Assembly: GCA_964636655.1 (NCBI GenBank)
Contig: CAZWTK010000020.1
Coordinates: 1 to 32,701, forward strand
Reading direction: 5' to 3'
From: Fen-549 sp964636655
GTDB lineage: Bacteria; Actinomycetota; Thermoleophilia; Gaiellales; Gaiellaceae
DNA: 32,701 nucleotides
The stretch's first letter is position 1, and the number at the start of each line of letters is the position of its first letter. Under the pieces are notes generated by a model that saw only the letters and a program-made list of their open reading frames with translations, was not told the origin of the DNA and ran no database searches. Shown here one piece after another: positions 15,586 to 22,290 of the stretch. The position numbers and the translations under genes were made by a program.

Positions 15586-17181
15586 TCAGGCCCGGTCGAA
15601 GGTGCCGAGCTCTTCGCGCAGCACGGCGCAGACCTCACCGATCGTGGCCTGCAGTGCCAGGGCCTCGCGCATGACCGGAAGCAGGTTCTCGCTTCCTCGC
15701 GCCGTCACGCGCAACCTCTCGAGCGCCTTTCCAACCGCCGCGCCGTCACGCTCGGCTCGAATCTGCGCGGTGCGCTCGCGCTGACGCCGCTCGACCTCGG
15801 GATCGATCCGGTGCAGCTCGACCGTCTTGACGTCGTCCTCCTCCTGGAAGCGGTTGACGCCGACGATCACGCGCTCACCCGCTTCGACCTCGAGTTGGTG
15901 CCGGTAGGAGGCCTCCTCGATCTCGGCCTGGACGAAGCCCTGCTCGATCGCCGTCACGGCGCCGCCGAGCGAGTCGATGCGCTCGATCAGCTCCATGGCG
16001 TGGCTCTCCAGCTCGTTCGTCAACGCCTCGATGAAGTAGGAGCCGCCGAGAGGATCGGCGCTGTCGGTGGAGCCGGCCTCGTTGGCCAGGATCTGCTGCG
16101 TTCTCAGCGCTATTCGCACCGCATGCTCGGTTGGTAGCGCCAGCGCCTCGTCGAAGGAGTTCGTGTGCAGCGACTGCGCGCCGCCGCAGACGGCCGAGAA
16201 GGCCTGCAGCGCGACCCGAACGATGTTGTTCTCGGGCTGCTGCGCGGTCAGCGTCGAGCCCCCGGTCTGGGCGTGGAAGCGAAGCATCTGCGCCTTCGGA
16301 TTGGCGGCTCCGAAGCGCTCGCGCATGATTTTCGCCCAGAGGCGCCGCGCCGCCCGGAACTTGGCCACCTCCTGGAAGAAGTTATTGTGAGCGTTGAAGA
16401 AGAAGGAGAGGCGTGCGCCGAAGCGGTCGGGCGAGAGTCCCGCCTCGACCGCGGCCTGGCAGTAGGCGATGCCGTTGGCGAGCGTGAAGGCAAGCTCCTG
16501 CACCACCGTCGAGCCCGCCTCGCGGATGTGGTAGCCCGAGATCGAGATGGTGTTGAAGCCGGGCAGGTGCTCTTCGCAGTAGGCGAACAGGTTGGTAGTG
16601 ATTCGCATCGAGGGTCTGGGCGGGAAGATGTAGTTCCCGCGCGCCACGTACTCCTTGAGGATGTCGTTCTGGACGGTACCGCGCAGTTTCTCGGGCGCGA
16701 TGCCCTGCTTCTCGGCGACCAGTTCGTAGAGAAGCAAGAGCAGCGCTGCCGGCGCGTTGATCGTCATCGAGGTCGAGACCTGATCGAGCGGGATCTGCGA
16801 GAAGAGCAGCTCCAGGTCGGCCAGCGAGTCGATCGCCACGCCGGTGCGCCCGACCTCGCCCTCGGCGAGCGGATGATCGGAGTCGTAGCCAAGCTGGGTC
16901 GGCAGGTCGAAGGCAACCGAGAGCCCGGTCTGGCCCTTCCCGAGCAGGTAGCGGAAGCGCGCGTTGGTCTCCTCAGCCGAGCCGAAGCCCGCGTACTGGC
17001 GAATCGTCCAGGGGCGGCCGCGGTACATGGTCTCGTAGGGGCCGCGCGTGAAGGGATAGGAGCCTGGCAGCTCGGGCTCGAGCCCCGCCACGTCCTCGCT
17101 CGTGTAGGTGGGCTTGATCTCGATCCCGGCTTCGCTAACTGACTTGTCGTCGGCCGCGGTCACGGCCGCAATCGTACGCAT
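15586..17181 (-). CDS. Acyl-CoA mutase large subunit, methylmalonyl-CoA mutase type
   Basis: A 531-residue catalytic TIM barrel of the B12-dependent acyl-CoA mutases, without the C-terminal cobalamin-binding domain; that domain must be a separate small subunit, not found here. Conserved blocks are TRGPYETMYRGRPWTIRQYAGFG, GLSVAFDLPTQLGYDSD, VSTSMTINAPA, QNDILKEYVARG, PSMRITTN, HNNFFQEVAKFRAARRLWA and the AGSTDSADPLGGSYFIE loop. Substrate residues favour methylmalonyl-CoA: Y63 in RQYAGF and R181 in EYVARG correspond to the Tyr/Arg pair that holds the carboxylate, where isobutyryl-CoA mutase has Phe/Gln. ATG at 17181 is used; a GTG six codons on is possible. The GH5 gene follows at once. Confidence 0.93.
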   Translation of the reverse strand: MRTIAAVTAADDKSVSEAGIEIKPTYTSEDVAGLEPELPGSYPFTRGPYETMYRGRPWTIRQYAGFGSAEETNARFRYLLGKGQTGLSVAFDLPTQLGYDSDHPLAEGEVGRTGVAIDSLADLELLFSQIPLDQVSTSMTINAPAALLLLLYELVAEKQGIAPEKLRGTVQNDILKEYVARGNYIFPPRPSMRITTNLFAYCEEHLPGFNTISISGYHIREAGSTVVQELAFTLANGIAYCQAAVEAGLSPDRFGARLSFFFNAHNNFFQEVAKFRAARRLWAKIMRERFGAANPKAQMLRFHAQTGGSTLTAQQPENNIVRVALQAFSAVCGGAQSLHTNSFDEALALPTEHAVRIALRTQQILANEAGSTDSADPLGGSYFIEALTNELESHAMELIERIDSLGGAVTAIEQGFVQAEIEEASYRHQLEVEAGERVIVGVNRFQEEDDVKTVELHRIDPEVERRQRERTAQIRAERDGAAVGKALERLRVTARGSENLLPVMREALALQATIGEVCAVLREELGTFDRA

Positions 17182-17243
17182 CCGGGGGGTGCGGCGGGCG
17201 AGTAGGAGCGTTCCTCTAACCGGGAGCTATCAGCCAAAGACAG

Positions 17244-18152
17244 ATGGCAGCCGATAACGTGGAGACCCGCGTTCCTCGCGGAAGAGAAGAAAGGCATGCG
17301 GCGAACGAGGGTTCGATGACTTCGAGCGACGGCAACTGGCAGCAACCTGAAGACAGGCAACCCGCTTCTCCGGGGCCTGCCGTCCAGGAGCCCCCCGATT
17401 ACGAGCCGGCGTCGATCGAGCTCGAGGCGGAGGCTCCGCGGGGCCTGATCGAGAGGGTGAGGTCTCCCTTCGCGACACCCGCGTTCGCGACCGTCAGCTC
17501 GATGGTCATCTCCATCATCGCCTACTCGTTCATCTGGAACTGGGAGTTCGCACTCGGACTCATTGCCATGCTGCTGATTCACGAGCTCGGCCACATCGCC
17601 GAGGCGCGCCGCCAGCGAATTCCCATCCATCCACCCGATTTCGTTCCCTTTATGGGCGCGGTGGCGCTGATGAAGGAGATGCCTCGCAACGCCTGGCATG
17701 AGGCGCAGGTGGCTCTGGCCGGTCCGATCGCCGGCTCGGTGGCGGCGCTCGCGGCCTGGGCGGCGTCTGGCCTGCTGCACTCGAATATCCTGCTCGACGT
17801 TGCCTTTGTCGGCTTCGCCCTCAACCTGCTCAACCTCGTGCCGCTGGTGCCGCTCGACGGCGGGCGCGCCACCGGCGCGGTCAGCCCGTTTTCGTGGGTG
17901 TTCGGTCTCGGCGGCTTGCTGGCGCTCGCCTACTACGTGCCCAACCCGGTCGTATTCACGACGGTGATCGTGGTCTCGTGGCTGGCTCTGCGCGACCTCT
18001 ACTTCCGCTGGCGCGAGCGGGAACAGCTCAGCGAGGCGGGGTATTACGAGATCATGGTCTGGCAGCGCCTCTCGGTCACGTTCGTCTACTTCGGCTTGGT
18101 GCTGTTGCTCGGGCTCGCCGCCGTTGCCACTTACAGCAACAATTCGCTCTGA
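17244..18152 (+). CDS. M50-family membrane metalloprotease (site-2 protease-like)
   Basis: An integral membrane peptidase of 302 residues (or ~278 from an ATG at 17316 after GAGG). After a disordered, Pro/Glu-rich N-terminal ~65 residues come hydrophobic segments holding the zinc site HELGH (113-117) and the second metal motif NLVPLVPLDGGRA with D205. GPIAGSV and a C-terminal helical pair complete a short S2P core. No PDZ or CBS domain is visible. S2P enzymes cut transmembrane helices, often of anti-sigma factors; the substrate is unknown. Its TGA overlaps the next gene's ATG (TGATG), so the LOG protein should be translationally coupled. Confidence 0.87.
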   Translation: MAADNVETRVPRGREERHAANEGSMTSSDGNWQQPEDRQPASPGPAVQEPPDYEPASIELEAEAPRGLIERVRSPFATPAFATVSSMVISIIAYSFIWNWEFALGLIAMLLIHELGHIAEARRQRIPIHPPDFVPFMGAVALMKEMPRNAWHEAQVALAGPIAGSVAALAAWAASGLLHSNILLDVAFVGFALNLLNLVPLVPLDGGRATGAVSPFSWVFGLGGLLALAYYVPNPVVFTTVIVVSWLALRDLYFRWREREQLSEAGYYEIMVWQRLSVTFVYFGLVLLLGLAAVATYSNNSL

Positions 18153-18853
18153 TGCCGGTACCGAGGAGAAGGCTCGAGGATCGCGAGATCCTCTCCAGCG
18201 TAGACGGCGAGACCATCCGTCACGCCCAGATGATCGCTACCGAGTTTCGGCGCGGATTCAAGGCGGTGGACAAGATCGACAGGCCGGCCGTCTCGATCTT
18301 CGGCTCGGCGCGTGTGAGTGAGGGCCAGCGTTTCTACGACCTGGCGCGGGAGGTCGGACGCGAGTTCGCCCGCGCCGGCTGGGCGGTCGTGACCGGCGGA
18401 GGGCCGGGGATCATGGAGGCCGCCAACCGCGGCGCGCAGGAGGCCGGCGGACTTTCGATCGGCTTCAACATTCGCCTGCCGCACGAGCAGGAGGCGAATC
18501 CCTACATCGACCTGGGGCTCACCTTCGACCACTTCTACGCCCGCAAGACTATGTTCGTGAAGGCGGCCGAGGGCTTCGTCATCTTCCCGGGCGGCTTCGG
18601 CACGATGGACGAGCTGTTCGAGTCGCTGACCTTGATCCAGGTCGGCAAGATCTCCCACTTCCCGGTCGTGCTGATGGACTGCGACTACTGGGAAGAGATG
18701 GTGACCTGGATCCGCCGTGAGCTGCTCGGCAAGAAGATGATCTCGCCCGACGATCTCGACCTGCTCTCACGCGCGGACGACCCCTGCGAGGCCGTCCGCA
18801 TCGTGCTCGAGCACCAGACGGCGCAGGCGAACGAGAGAGCGTTCGGCGCGTAG
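18152..18853 (+). CDS. LOG-family protein (TIGR00730; nucleotide 5'-monophosphate phosphoribohydrolase)
   Basis: A 233-residue Rossmann protein of the LOG / 'lysine decarboxylase-like' family. Signatures are VSIFGSARV at the first strand, VVTGGGPGIMEAANRGA, HFYARKTMFVKAAEGFVIFPGGFGTMDELFE with the PGGxGT-x2-E motif and the upstream Arg, and LMDCDYW. The family releases cytokinin bases or hydrolyses nucleotide monophosphates; older 'lysine decarboxylase' labels are wrong. ATG at 18152 overlaps the protease stop by one base. An in-frame extension back to 17894 lies wholly inside the protease gene and is rejected. The physiological substrate is unknown. Confidence 0.92.
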   Translation: MPVPRRRLEDREILSSVDGETIRHAQMIATEFRRGFKAVDKIDRPAVSIFGSARVSEGQRFYDLAREVGREFARAGWAVVTGGGPGIMEAANRGAQEAGGLSIGFNIRLPHEQEANPYIDLGLTFDHFYARKTMFVKAAEGFVIFPGGFGTMDELFESLTLIQVGKISHFPVVLMDCDYWEEMVTWIRRELLGKKMISPDDLDLLSRADDPCEAVRIVLEHQTAQANERAFGA

Positions 18854-18891
18854 CTCGATCCTCGGCGGACGAGCCGCACCCCGGCCGCCAC

Positions 18892-18916
18892 GGCCATGTC
18901 CTAGTGCCTGGCACCG
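18892..18916 (+). repeat. 25-nt direct repeat, copy 1
   Basis: Begins GGCCATG and ends with the palindromic core GTGCCTGGCACC plus G. It matches copy 2 at 22 of 25 positions. The two copies bracket 67 bases that include a run of eight As (18945-18952). The gap between the LOG gene and the second protease gene (18854-19015) holds nothing else recognisable. Confidence 0.6.
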
Positions 18917-18983
18917 AGACACGGCCCGGCAAGACGGTAGCGCTAAAAAAAACGCCTGCTCAGTTTCGGTATCGGGCCCTGTT

Positions 18984-19008
18984 GGCCATGCCCCCGTGCC
19001 TGGCACCG
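18984..19008 (+). repeat. 25-nt direct repeat, copy 2
   Basis: Second copy of the repeat, 92 bases downstream of the first, ending 7 bases before the 3' end of the convergent protease gene. The 13 bases GTGCCTGGCACCG are identical between copies. It may be a REP-like or miniature mobile element, or a terminator part. Confidence 0.6.
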
Positions 19009-19015
19009 GTGTGGT

Positions 19016-20131
19016 TCAGCGCCTGAACGCACTCCGCTGGTTGAGAACGCGGCCGATGTCGGAGATCGAGATGAAGCCGACCAGGCCGCCGTCGTGAACG
19101 ACGAGGCCGCGGTGGATCTCCCCTCCCATCAGCTCGCTCAGAGCGTCCTCGGCGCTGTCCTCGCTGTCCAGCACGGTTACCTGTTCGCGCCCGAGCATGC
19201 TGTCCCTGACAAGCCGGTCGTCCCAATCGGAGCGTGGGTAATGGGCGATCGAGCGGAAGGGAAGCAGCCCCAGCACGTCGCCGTTCGAGACGACGGGGTA
19301 GGTGCTGTGCTTCGCCCGCCCGGCTAGCGAGTCCATGAACTGACCCAGCGTCTCGTCCGCCGCGGCGGTCACCGGGTCGCGCGTCATCAGGTCGCGAACG
19401 TGCAGTCCTTCGAGAGCCTCGCTCGTCTGCAGGGAGCGAGCCTCGCCGCCGGCGGCGCCGAGCAAGAACCATCCGATCAGAGCCAGCCAGATGCCACTAC
19501 CGGAGCGATAGGCCACGAAAAGAAGGACACCACCGCCGATCATCAGGTAGCCGAAGCCTCTTCCGATGCCCGCCGCGATCCTCGTCGCCCAGACAAAGTC
19601 GCCTCTCGCCCGCCAGAGCGCGGATCTGAGCACGCGTCCACCGTCGAGCGGAAGAGCGGGCAACAGGTTGAAGACGAGCAGGAGCAGATTGATGTAGCCG
19701 AGCCAGGCGAGGGTGCCGTCCACGGGTGTGGGGAAACTCGTCAGCACGGCCAGTCCGATGAAGATCACTCCGAGCACGAAGGAGACGGCCGGGCCCGCGA
19801 TGCCGATCCGAAACTCGGAGCCGGGGCTTCTGAACTTCTCCCTGAACTGGGAGACGCCGCCGAAGAGCCAGAGTGTGATGCCCTCGATCTCCATGCCGTT
19901 CCGACGGGCGACGATCGAGTGGCCGATCTCGTGCAGCAGGATCGAGAGGAAGAAGACAATTGCGGCGATCACGCTCATGATCAGGTAGGTCGTGTTCGAG
20001 AGACCGGGATCCTGCGCGGGGAAGACGCTCGCATACAGCGACCAGACGATCAAAGCGAAGATGATCAGCCAGCTCCAGTTGAGCGAGATACGAATGCCGG
20101 CAATGCGGCCGATTGTGAAGTTGGGATTCAT
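19016..20131 (-). CDS. M50 site-2-type protease with C-terminal CBS pair
   Basis: A 371-residue membrane protease. Membrane segments near 18-34, 48-66, 107-131, 143-160 and 185-222 surround the zinc motif HEIGH (67-71) and the second metal motif LPALPLDGGRVLRSALW with D163. Residues about 243-366 form a CBS pair (RDLMTRDPVTAAADETLGQF; DSMLGREQVTVLDSEDSAED, ending GFISISDIGRVL), which usually binds adenosine nucleotides. This is the Rip3-like architecture of actinobacteria. ATG at 20131 follows a recognisable promoter with a short leader. It converges on the LOG gene across the repeat-bearing gap. Substrate unknown. Confidence 0.93.
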   Translation of the reverse strand: MNPNFTIGRIAGIRISLNWSWLIIFALIVWSLYASVFPAQDPGLSNTTYLIMSVIAAIVFFLSILLHEIGHSIVARRNGMEIEGITLWLFGGVSQFREKFRSPGSEFRIGIAGPAVSFVLGVIFIGLAVLTSFPTPVDGTLAWLGYINLLLLVFNLLPALPLDGGRVLRSALWRARGDFVWATRIAAGIGRGFGYLMIGGGVLLFVAYRSGSGIWLALIGWFLLGAAGGEARSLQTSEALEGLHVRDLMTRDPVTAAADETLGQFMDSLAGRAKHSTYPVVSNGDVLGLLPFRSIAHYPRSDWDDRLVRDSMLGREQVTVLDSEDSAEDALSELMGGEIHRGLVVHDGGLVGFISISDIGRVLNQRSAFRR

Positions 20132-20158
20132 CGCAGCTATCTCTTCTGAACCTAAGTC

Positions 20159-20186
20159 GTAATACCCGACGCCGACTTCCTGTCAA
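20159..20186 (-). promoter_or_regulatory. Sigma-A-type promoter for the CBS protease
   Basis: On the minus strand: TTGACA (20186-20181), a 16-base spacer, then TATTAC (20164-20159). Transcription would start about 20 bases before the ATG at 20131. The -35 is perfect and the -10 matches 4 of 6. Confidence 0.55.
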
Positions 20187-20267
20187 CCCCGGGCGGTCTC
20201 ATAAGCCGAGCTGCTCGCGTCTCGACCCCGGTCCGGTCGGGCTGGATCGGTACGGCAGGAGCATCTC

Positions 20268-20810
20268 TCAGGCGCCAGCCTGCCGTTCGCGGAAAGCTCG
20301 AGCCTTGGCCCGGTTTCCGCAGACAGCCATTGAGCACCAGGCGCGAGAGTGATTCTTGGACTCGTCGAAGAAGGCCCAGCGGCAGTCGTCGCTGCGACAG
20401 GCCTTGAGCCGCGCCCAGGTTCCGGCTCGCATCGCTTCGGCGACGATCGCCAGCAGGCGTCCATGTGCCCCGTCAACCCCCTCGGCACGAGGCGTCAGGC
20501 TCGCAGCGCCGACGGCGTCGAAGCGAAGGCGCAGGCCCGAGCGCTCTGCCGCCCGATCTAGCACCCCCGGTGCCTCGGGATCGAGCTCGCCGCCGGAGTT
20601 CACGTAGAGAAGGGCTCGCAACGCCTCGCGCAAGGCCCGCGAGCGCGCCAGATCTTGCTCGCTTGCCCGCGCCCCCTTTTCGATCAGGGCGTGCTCTGCG
20701 AGCCAGGCGACGAGCGCCGACGGCGTTTCGAGCTCGTCCGATCCCGACTCCATCTCGGCCGTGTTCACGAACGCCCGAATGGTCTCCAGCTGTTCAGACA
20801 CAGTGCTCAA
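20268..20810 (-). CDS. CGNR zinc-finger / ABATE-domain transcriptional regulator
   Basis: A 180-residue protein with an N-terminal helical ABATE-like domain (about 5-125: FVNTAEMESGSDELETPSALVAWLA, SRALREALRALL) that may bind a small ligand. A C-terminal zinc finger (about 133-176) shows LKACRSDDCRWAFFD, then SKNHSRAWCSMAVCGNRAKARAFRER. Four cysteines in two C-x4-C pairs precede or include the CGNR signature, expected to bind DNA. This is a one-component regulator family common in Actinomycetota. It is transcribed away from a strong, palindrome-rich promoter that drives a small ORF and a cupin gene, its likely targets. The 136-base gap to the next gene on this strand contains that gene's own promoter. 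Confidence 0.9.
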   Translation of the reverse strand: MSTVSEQLETIRAFVNTAEMESGSDELETPSALVAWLAEHALIEKGARASEQDLARSRALREALRALLYVNSGGELDPEAPGVLDRAAERSGLRLRFDAVGAASLTPRAEGVDGAHGRLLAIVAEAMRAGTWARLKACRSDDCRWAFFDESKNHSRAWCSMAVCGNRAKARAFRERQAGA

Positions 20811-20828
20811 CTAATAACCACCATTCAA

Positions 20829-20872
20829 ACTTGACAAGTTACGTAACCAGTCATATTATAACGCTAGTTAGC
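20829..20872 (+). promoter_or_regulatory. Strong sigma-A-type promoter with overlapping palindromes (candidate operator)
   Basis: TTGACA (20831-20836), a 17-base spacer and TATTAT (20854-20859) give a near-consensus promoter. Palindromes overlap it: ACTTG-A-CAAGT across the -35 (20829-20839), GTTACGTAAC in the spacer (20839-20848), and GCTA-GT-TAGC near the start site (20863-20872). This AT-rich stretch stands out from its GC-rich surroundings and lies between the divergent CGNR regulator and the 45-residue ORF. Operator function is inferred from position. Confidence 0.75.
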
Positions 20873-20893
20873 TTTCTCAGGAAGGAGCCGGGA

Positions 20894-21031
20894 ATGCTCA
20901 TCGTCCATCCCATACTCGCTCGTACTTTTCTTCGCGAGCAAGAGTACGACCTCCTCGCCCGCGCAGATCGGCGGCGACGCGAGGCGCCGGCAACGAGACC
21001 GATTCATACGAACAGGAGATACCTTGGATAG
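20894..21031 (+). CDS. Small 45-residue protein, unknown function
   Basis: ATG at 20894 follows GGAAGGAG by six bases, among the best ribosome sites in the window. The protein starts MLIVHPILARTFLREQEYDLLARAD and ends in a very basic tail (RRRREAP... NRRYLG). It looks like one amphipathic helix plus a basic tail; no cysteine or membrane segment is present. It resembles the many short uncharacterised actinobacterial ORFs of the type 'xxHPxLxxxxxxxxxxELLxxAExRR', but I cannot name a family. Its stop overlaps the cupin start by eight bases, so it may work with or couple translation of the cupin. Promoter, ribosome site and coding character all support it. Confidence 0.7.
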   Translation: MLIVHPILARTFLREQEYDLLARADRRRREAPATRPIHTNRRYLG

Positions 21032-21425
21032 CAAGTACATCGTGACTGACATCGACGCCGTGGAGTCGTTTGGAGGCGAGAAACCCGAGGAGGGCAGCTG
21101 GAAGCCGCTCCGAGCCAAGCTCGGAATCGAGGCTTTCGGCGTCAATGCCTTCATCGGGCGCGACGCTGGCTCTCGGGTGATCGAAGAGCACACCGAGGAA
21201 GGTAGCGCTCACCAGGAGCTCTACGTCGTGCTTGCGGGCAAGGCGCGCTTCGAGCTCGACGACGAGAAGATCGAGGCCAAGACCGGCTCGCTCGTCTTCG
21301 TCCCCGATCCAGCCGTGAAGCGAACCGCCTTCGCGCTCGAGCCGAACACCTCGGTGCTCGCCGTCGGCGCGGCGACGGGCAACGTCTTTACGCCCTCGAG
21401 CTGGGACAACCCGTACACGAGTTAG
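21024..21425 (+). CDS. Cupin-domain protein
   Basis: A 133-residue single-domain cupin. The beta-barrel motif shows IEEHTEEGSAHQELYVVLAGKARFELDDEKIEAKTGS, with His and Glu candidates for metal binding, then LVFVPDPAVKRTAFA and a C-terminal strand VLAVGAATG. The motif is looser than in classic metal-binding cupins, so catalytic versus binding function is open. The start is a TTG at 21024 with AGGAG seven bases upstream, overlapping the end of the 45-residue ORF. It shares the strong promoter at 20831 and probably answers to the divergent CGNR regulator. Confidence 0.87.
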   Translation: MDSKYIVTDIDAVESFGGEKPEEGSWKPLRAKLGIEAFGVNAFIGRDAGSRVIEEHTEEGSAHQELYVVLAGKARFELDDEKIEAKTGSLVFVPDPAVKRTAFALEPNTSVLAVGAATGNVFTPSSWDNPYTS

Positions 21426-21478
21426 CAGCGGCCGAACGGCCGGCCGGTACGGCAACCGCGAAAGATGCGCGGACGGGC

Positions 21479-21778
21479 TCAGTCTTTCCCGCTCGCGCCG
21501 CGCATCTCCTCGCTCAGCGCGCGGCCGCGCTCGTGCACATCACGCCTGAGGCTCTCCGGATCGCTCGCGACCGGCTCGCTCTGCTCCCGATCGCGCGCCG
21601 GCTCGGGCGCGGGCTCGATCACCGCGCGAGCGGTCTCGGCATCACGCGCACGAGCCTCGGCTAGCCTGGTGCGAAGCTCCTCGGCGGGATCGGTCGCGGC
21701 GGGTCGCCAGCGATGCCGGGAGAGCAGTTCCCAGACCGTTGCGAAGGCACGCGCCAGCACACGGGCAGCCCAGAGCAT
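21479..21778 (-). CDS. Hypothetical protein, Glu/Arg-rich
   Basis: A 99-residue frame with an N-terminal amphipathic helix (MLWAARVLARAFATVWELLS), then a charged region rich in Ala, Glu and Arg likely to be helical or disordered. No family or motif recognised. It runs divergently from rpsF and converges on the cupin gene. ATG at 21778 is plausible but lacks a strong ribosome site. In GC-rich DNA, charged frames like this can arise by chance, so its reality is uncertain. Confidence 0.5.
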   Translation of the reverse strand: MLWAARVLARAFATVWELLSRHRWRPAATDPAEELRTRLAEARARDAETARAVIEPAPEPARDREQSEPVASDPESLRRDVHERGRALSEEMRGASGKD

Positions 21779-21887
21779 GGCGCGATGCTACACTCATCGC
21801 CGCTTCCTGCCTCGTGAACCGGCGCGTGTCCCGCGCGACGACATCAGCGAGGCCGAACAAGACCGAAGGAAGGAGATACGGGAGCCC

Positions 21888-22253
21888 GTGACCGATTACG
21901 AGGTCCTGATCATGCTCGACCCCGAGTTGGCGGAAGACCGTCAGCAGGAGGTCGTCGACCGCGTCCGCACGCAGGTCGTGGAGGGCGGCGGAGTCTGGGA
22001 GACGCACACCCCCTGGGGTCGCCGGCGCCTCGCCTACGAGATCTTGCACAAGAGCGAGGGCATCTATCACCTCCTGACCTTCTCCGCCTCGCCCGAGGTG
22101 CTGAACGAGGTCTCGCGCCTACTCAAAATCGACGATGCCGTGCTTCGTCACATGGCCGTACGCCGTGTCAAAGGCTCGAGCATCTCGGCACCGGTCGCGC
22201 CGACCGTCAGCGCAGCCACCGTCGAGCCCGATCCCGTCCAGGAGGACGAGTAA
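21888..22253 (+). CDS. rpsF: 30S ribosomal protein S6
   Basis: About 121 residues from a GTG at 21888: TDYEVLIMLDPELAEDRQQEVV at the N terminus, GGGVWETHTPWGRRRLAYEI, SEGIYHLLTF, and LKIDDAVLRHMAVRR, the complete S6 ferredoxin-like fold. A ~20-residue Pro/Val/acidic tail follows. S6 pairs with S18 on the platform of the 30S subunit, and rpsR lies two genes downstream. The frame runs open upstream to 21465, but family alignment and the nearby GGAG select the GTG. First gene of the rpsF-ssb-rpsR-rplI operon; its promoter is not clear (TACACT at 21789 is one candidate -10). Confidence 0.95.
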   Translation: MTDYEVLIMLDPELAEDRQQEVVDRVRTQVVEGGGVWETHTPWGRRRLAYEILHKSEGIYHLLTFSASPEVLNEVSRLLKIDDAVLRHMAVRRVKGSSISAPVAPTVSAATVEPDPVQEDE

Positions 22254-22259
22254 CCTCAG

Positions 22260-22273
22260 CGAACGCACGTTCG
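22260..22273 (+). promoter_or_regulatory. LexA operator (SOS box) upstream of ssb
   Basis: CGAAC-GCAC-GTTCG, a perfect box with the same arms as the one before lexA. It starts 7 bases after the rpsF stop and ends 17 bases before the ssb ATG. It implies a separate, damage-inducible promoter for ssb inside the ribosomal operon. Confidence 0.8.
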
Positions 22274-22290
22274 TTCAGAGAGGAGAAACC

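Noticed and set aside
17894..18151. In-frame N-terminal extension of the LOG protein
   Set aside because: It lies entirely within the protease gene in another frame; the ATG at 18152 gives the normal family length.
18941..18960. A8 run (T8 on the minus strand) as an intrinsic terminator
   Set aside because: No stem of more than about four pairs precedes the run on the strand where it would be a U-tract.
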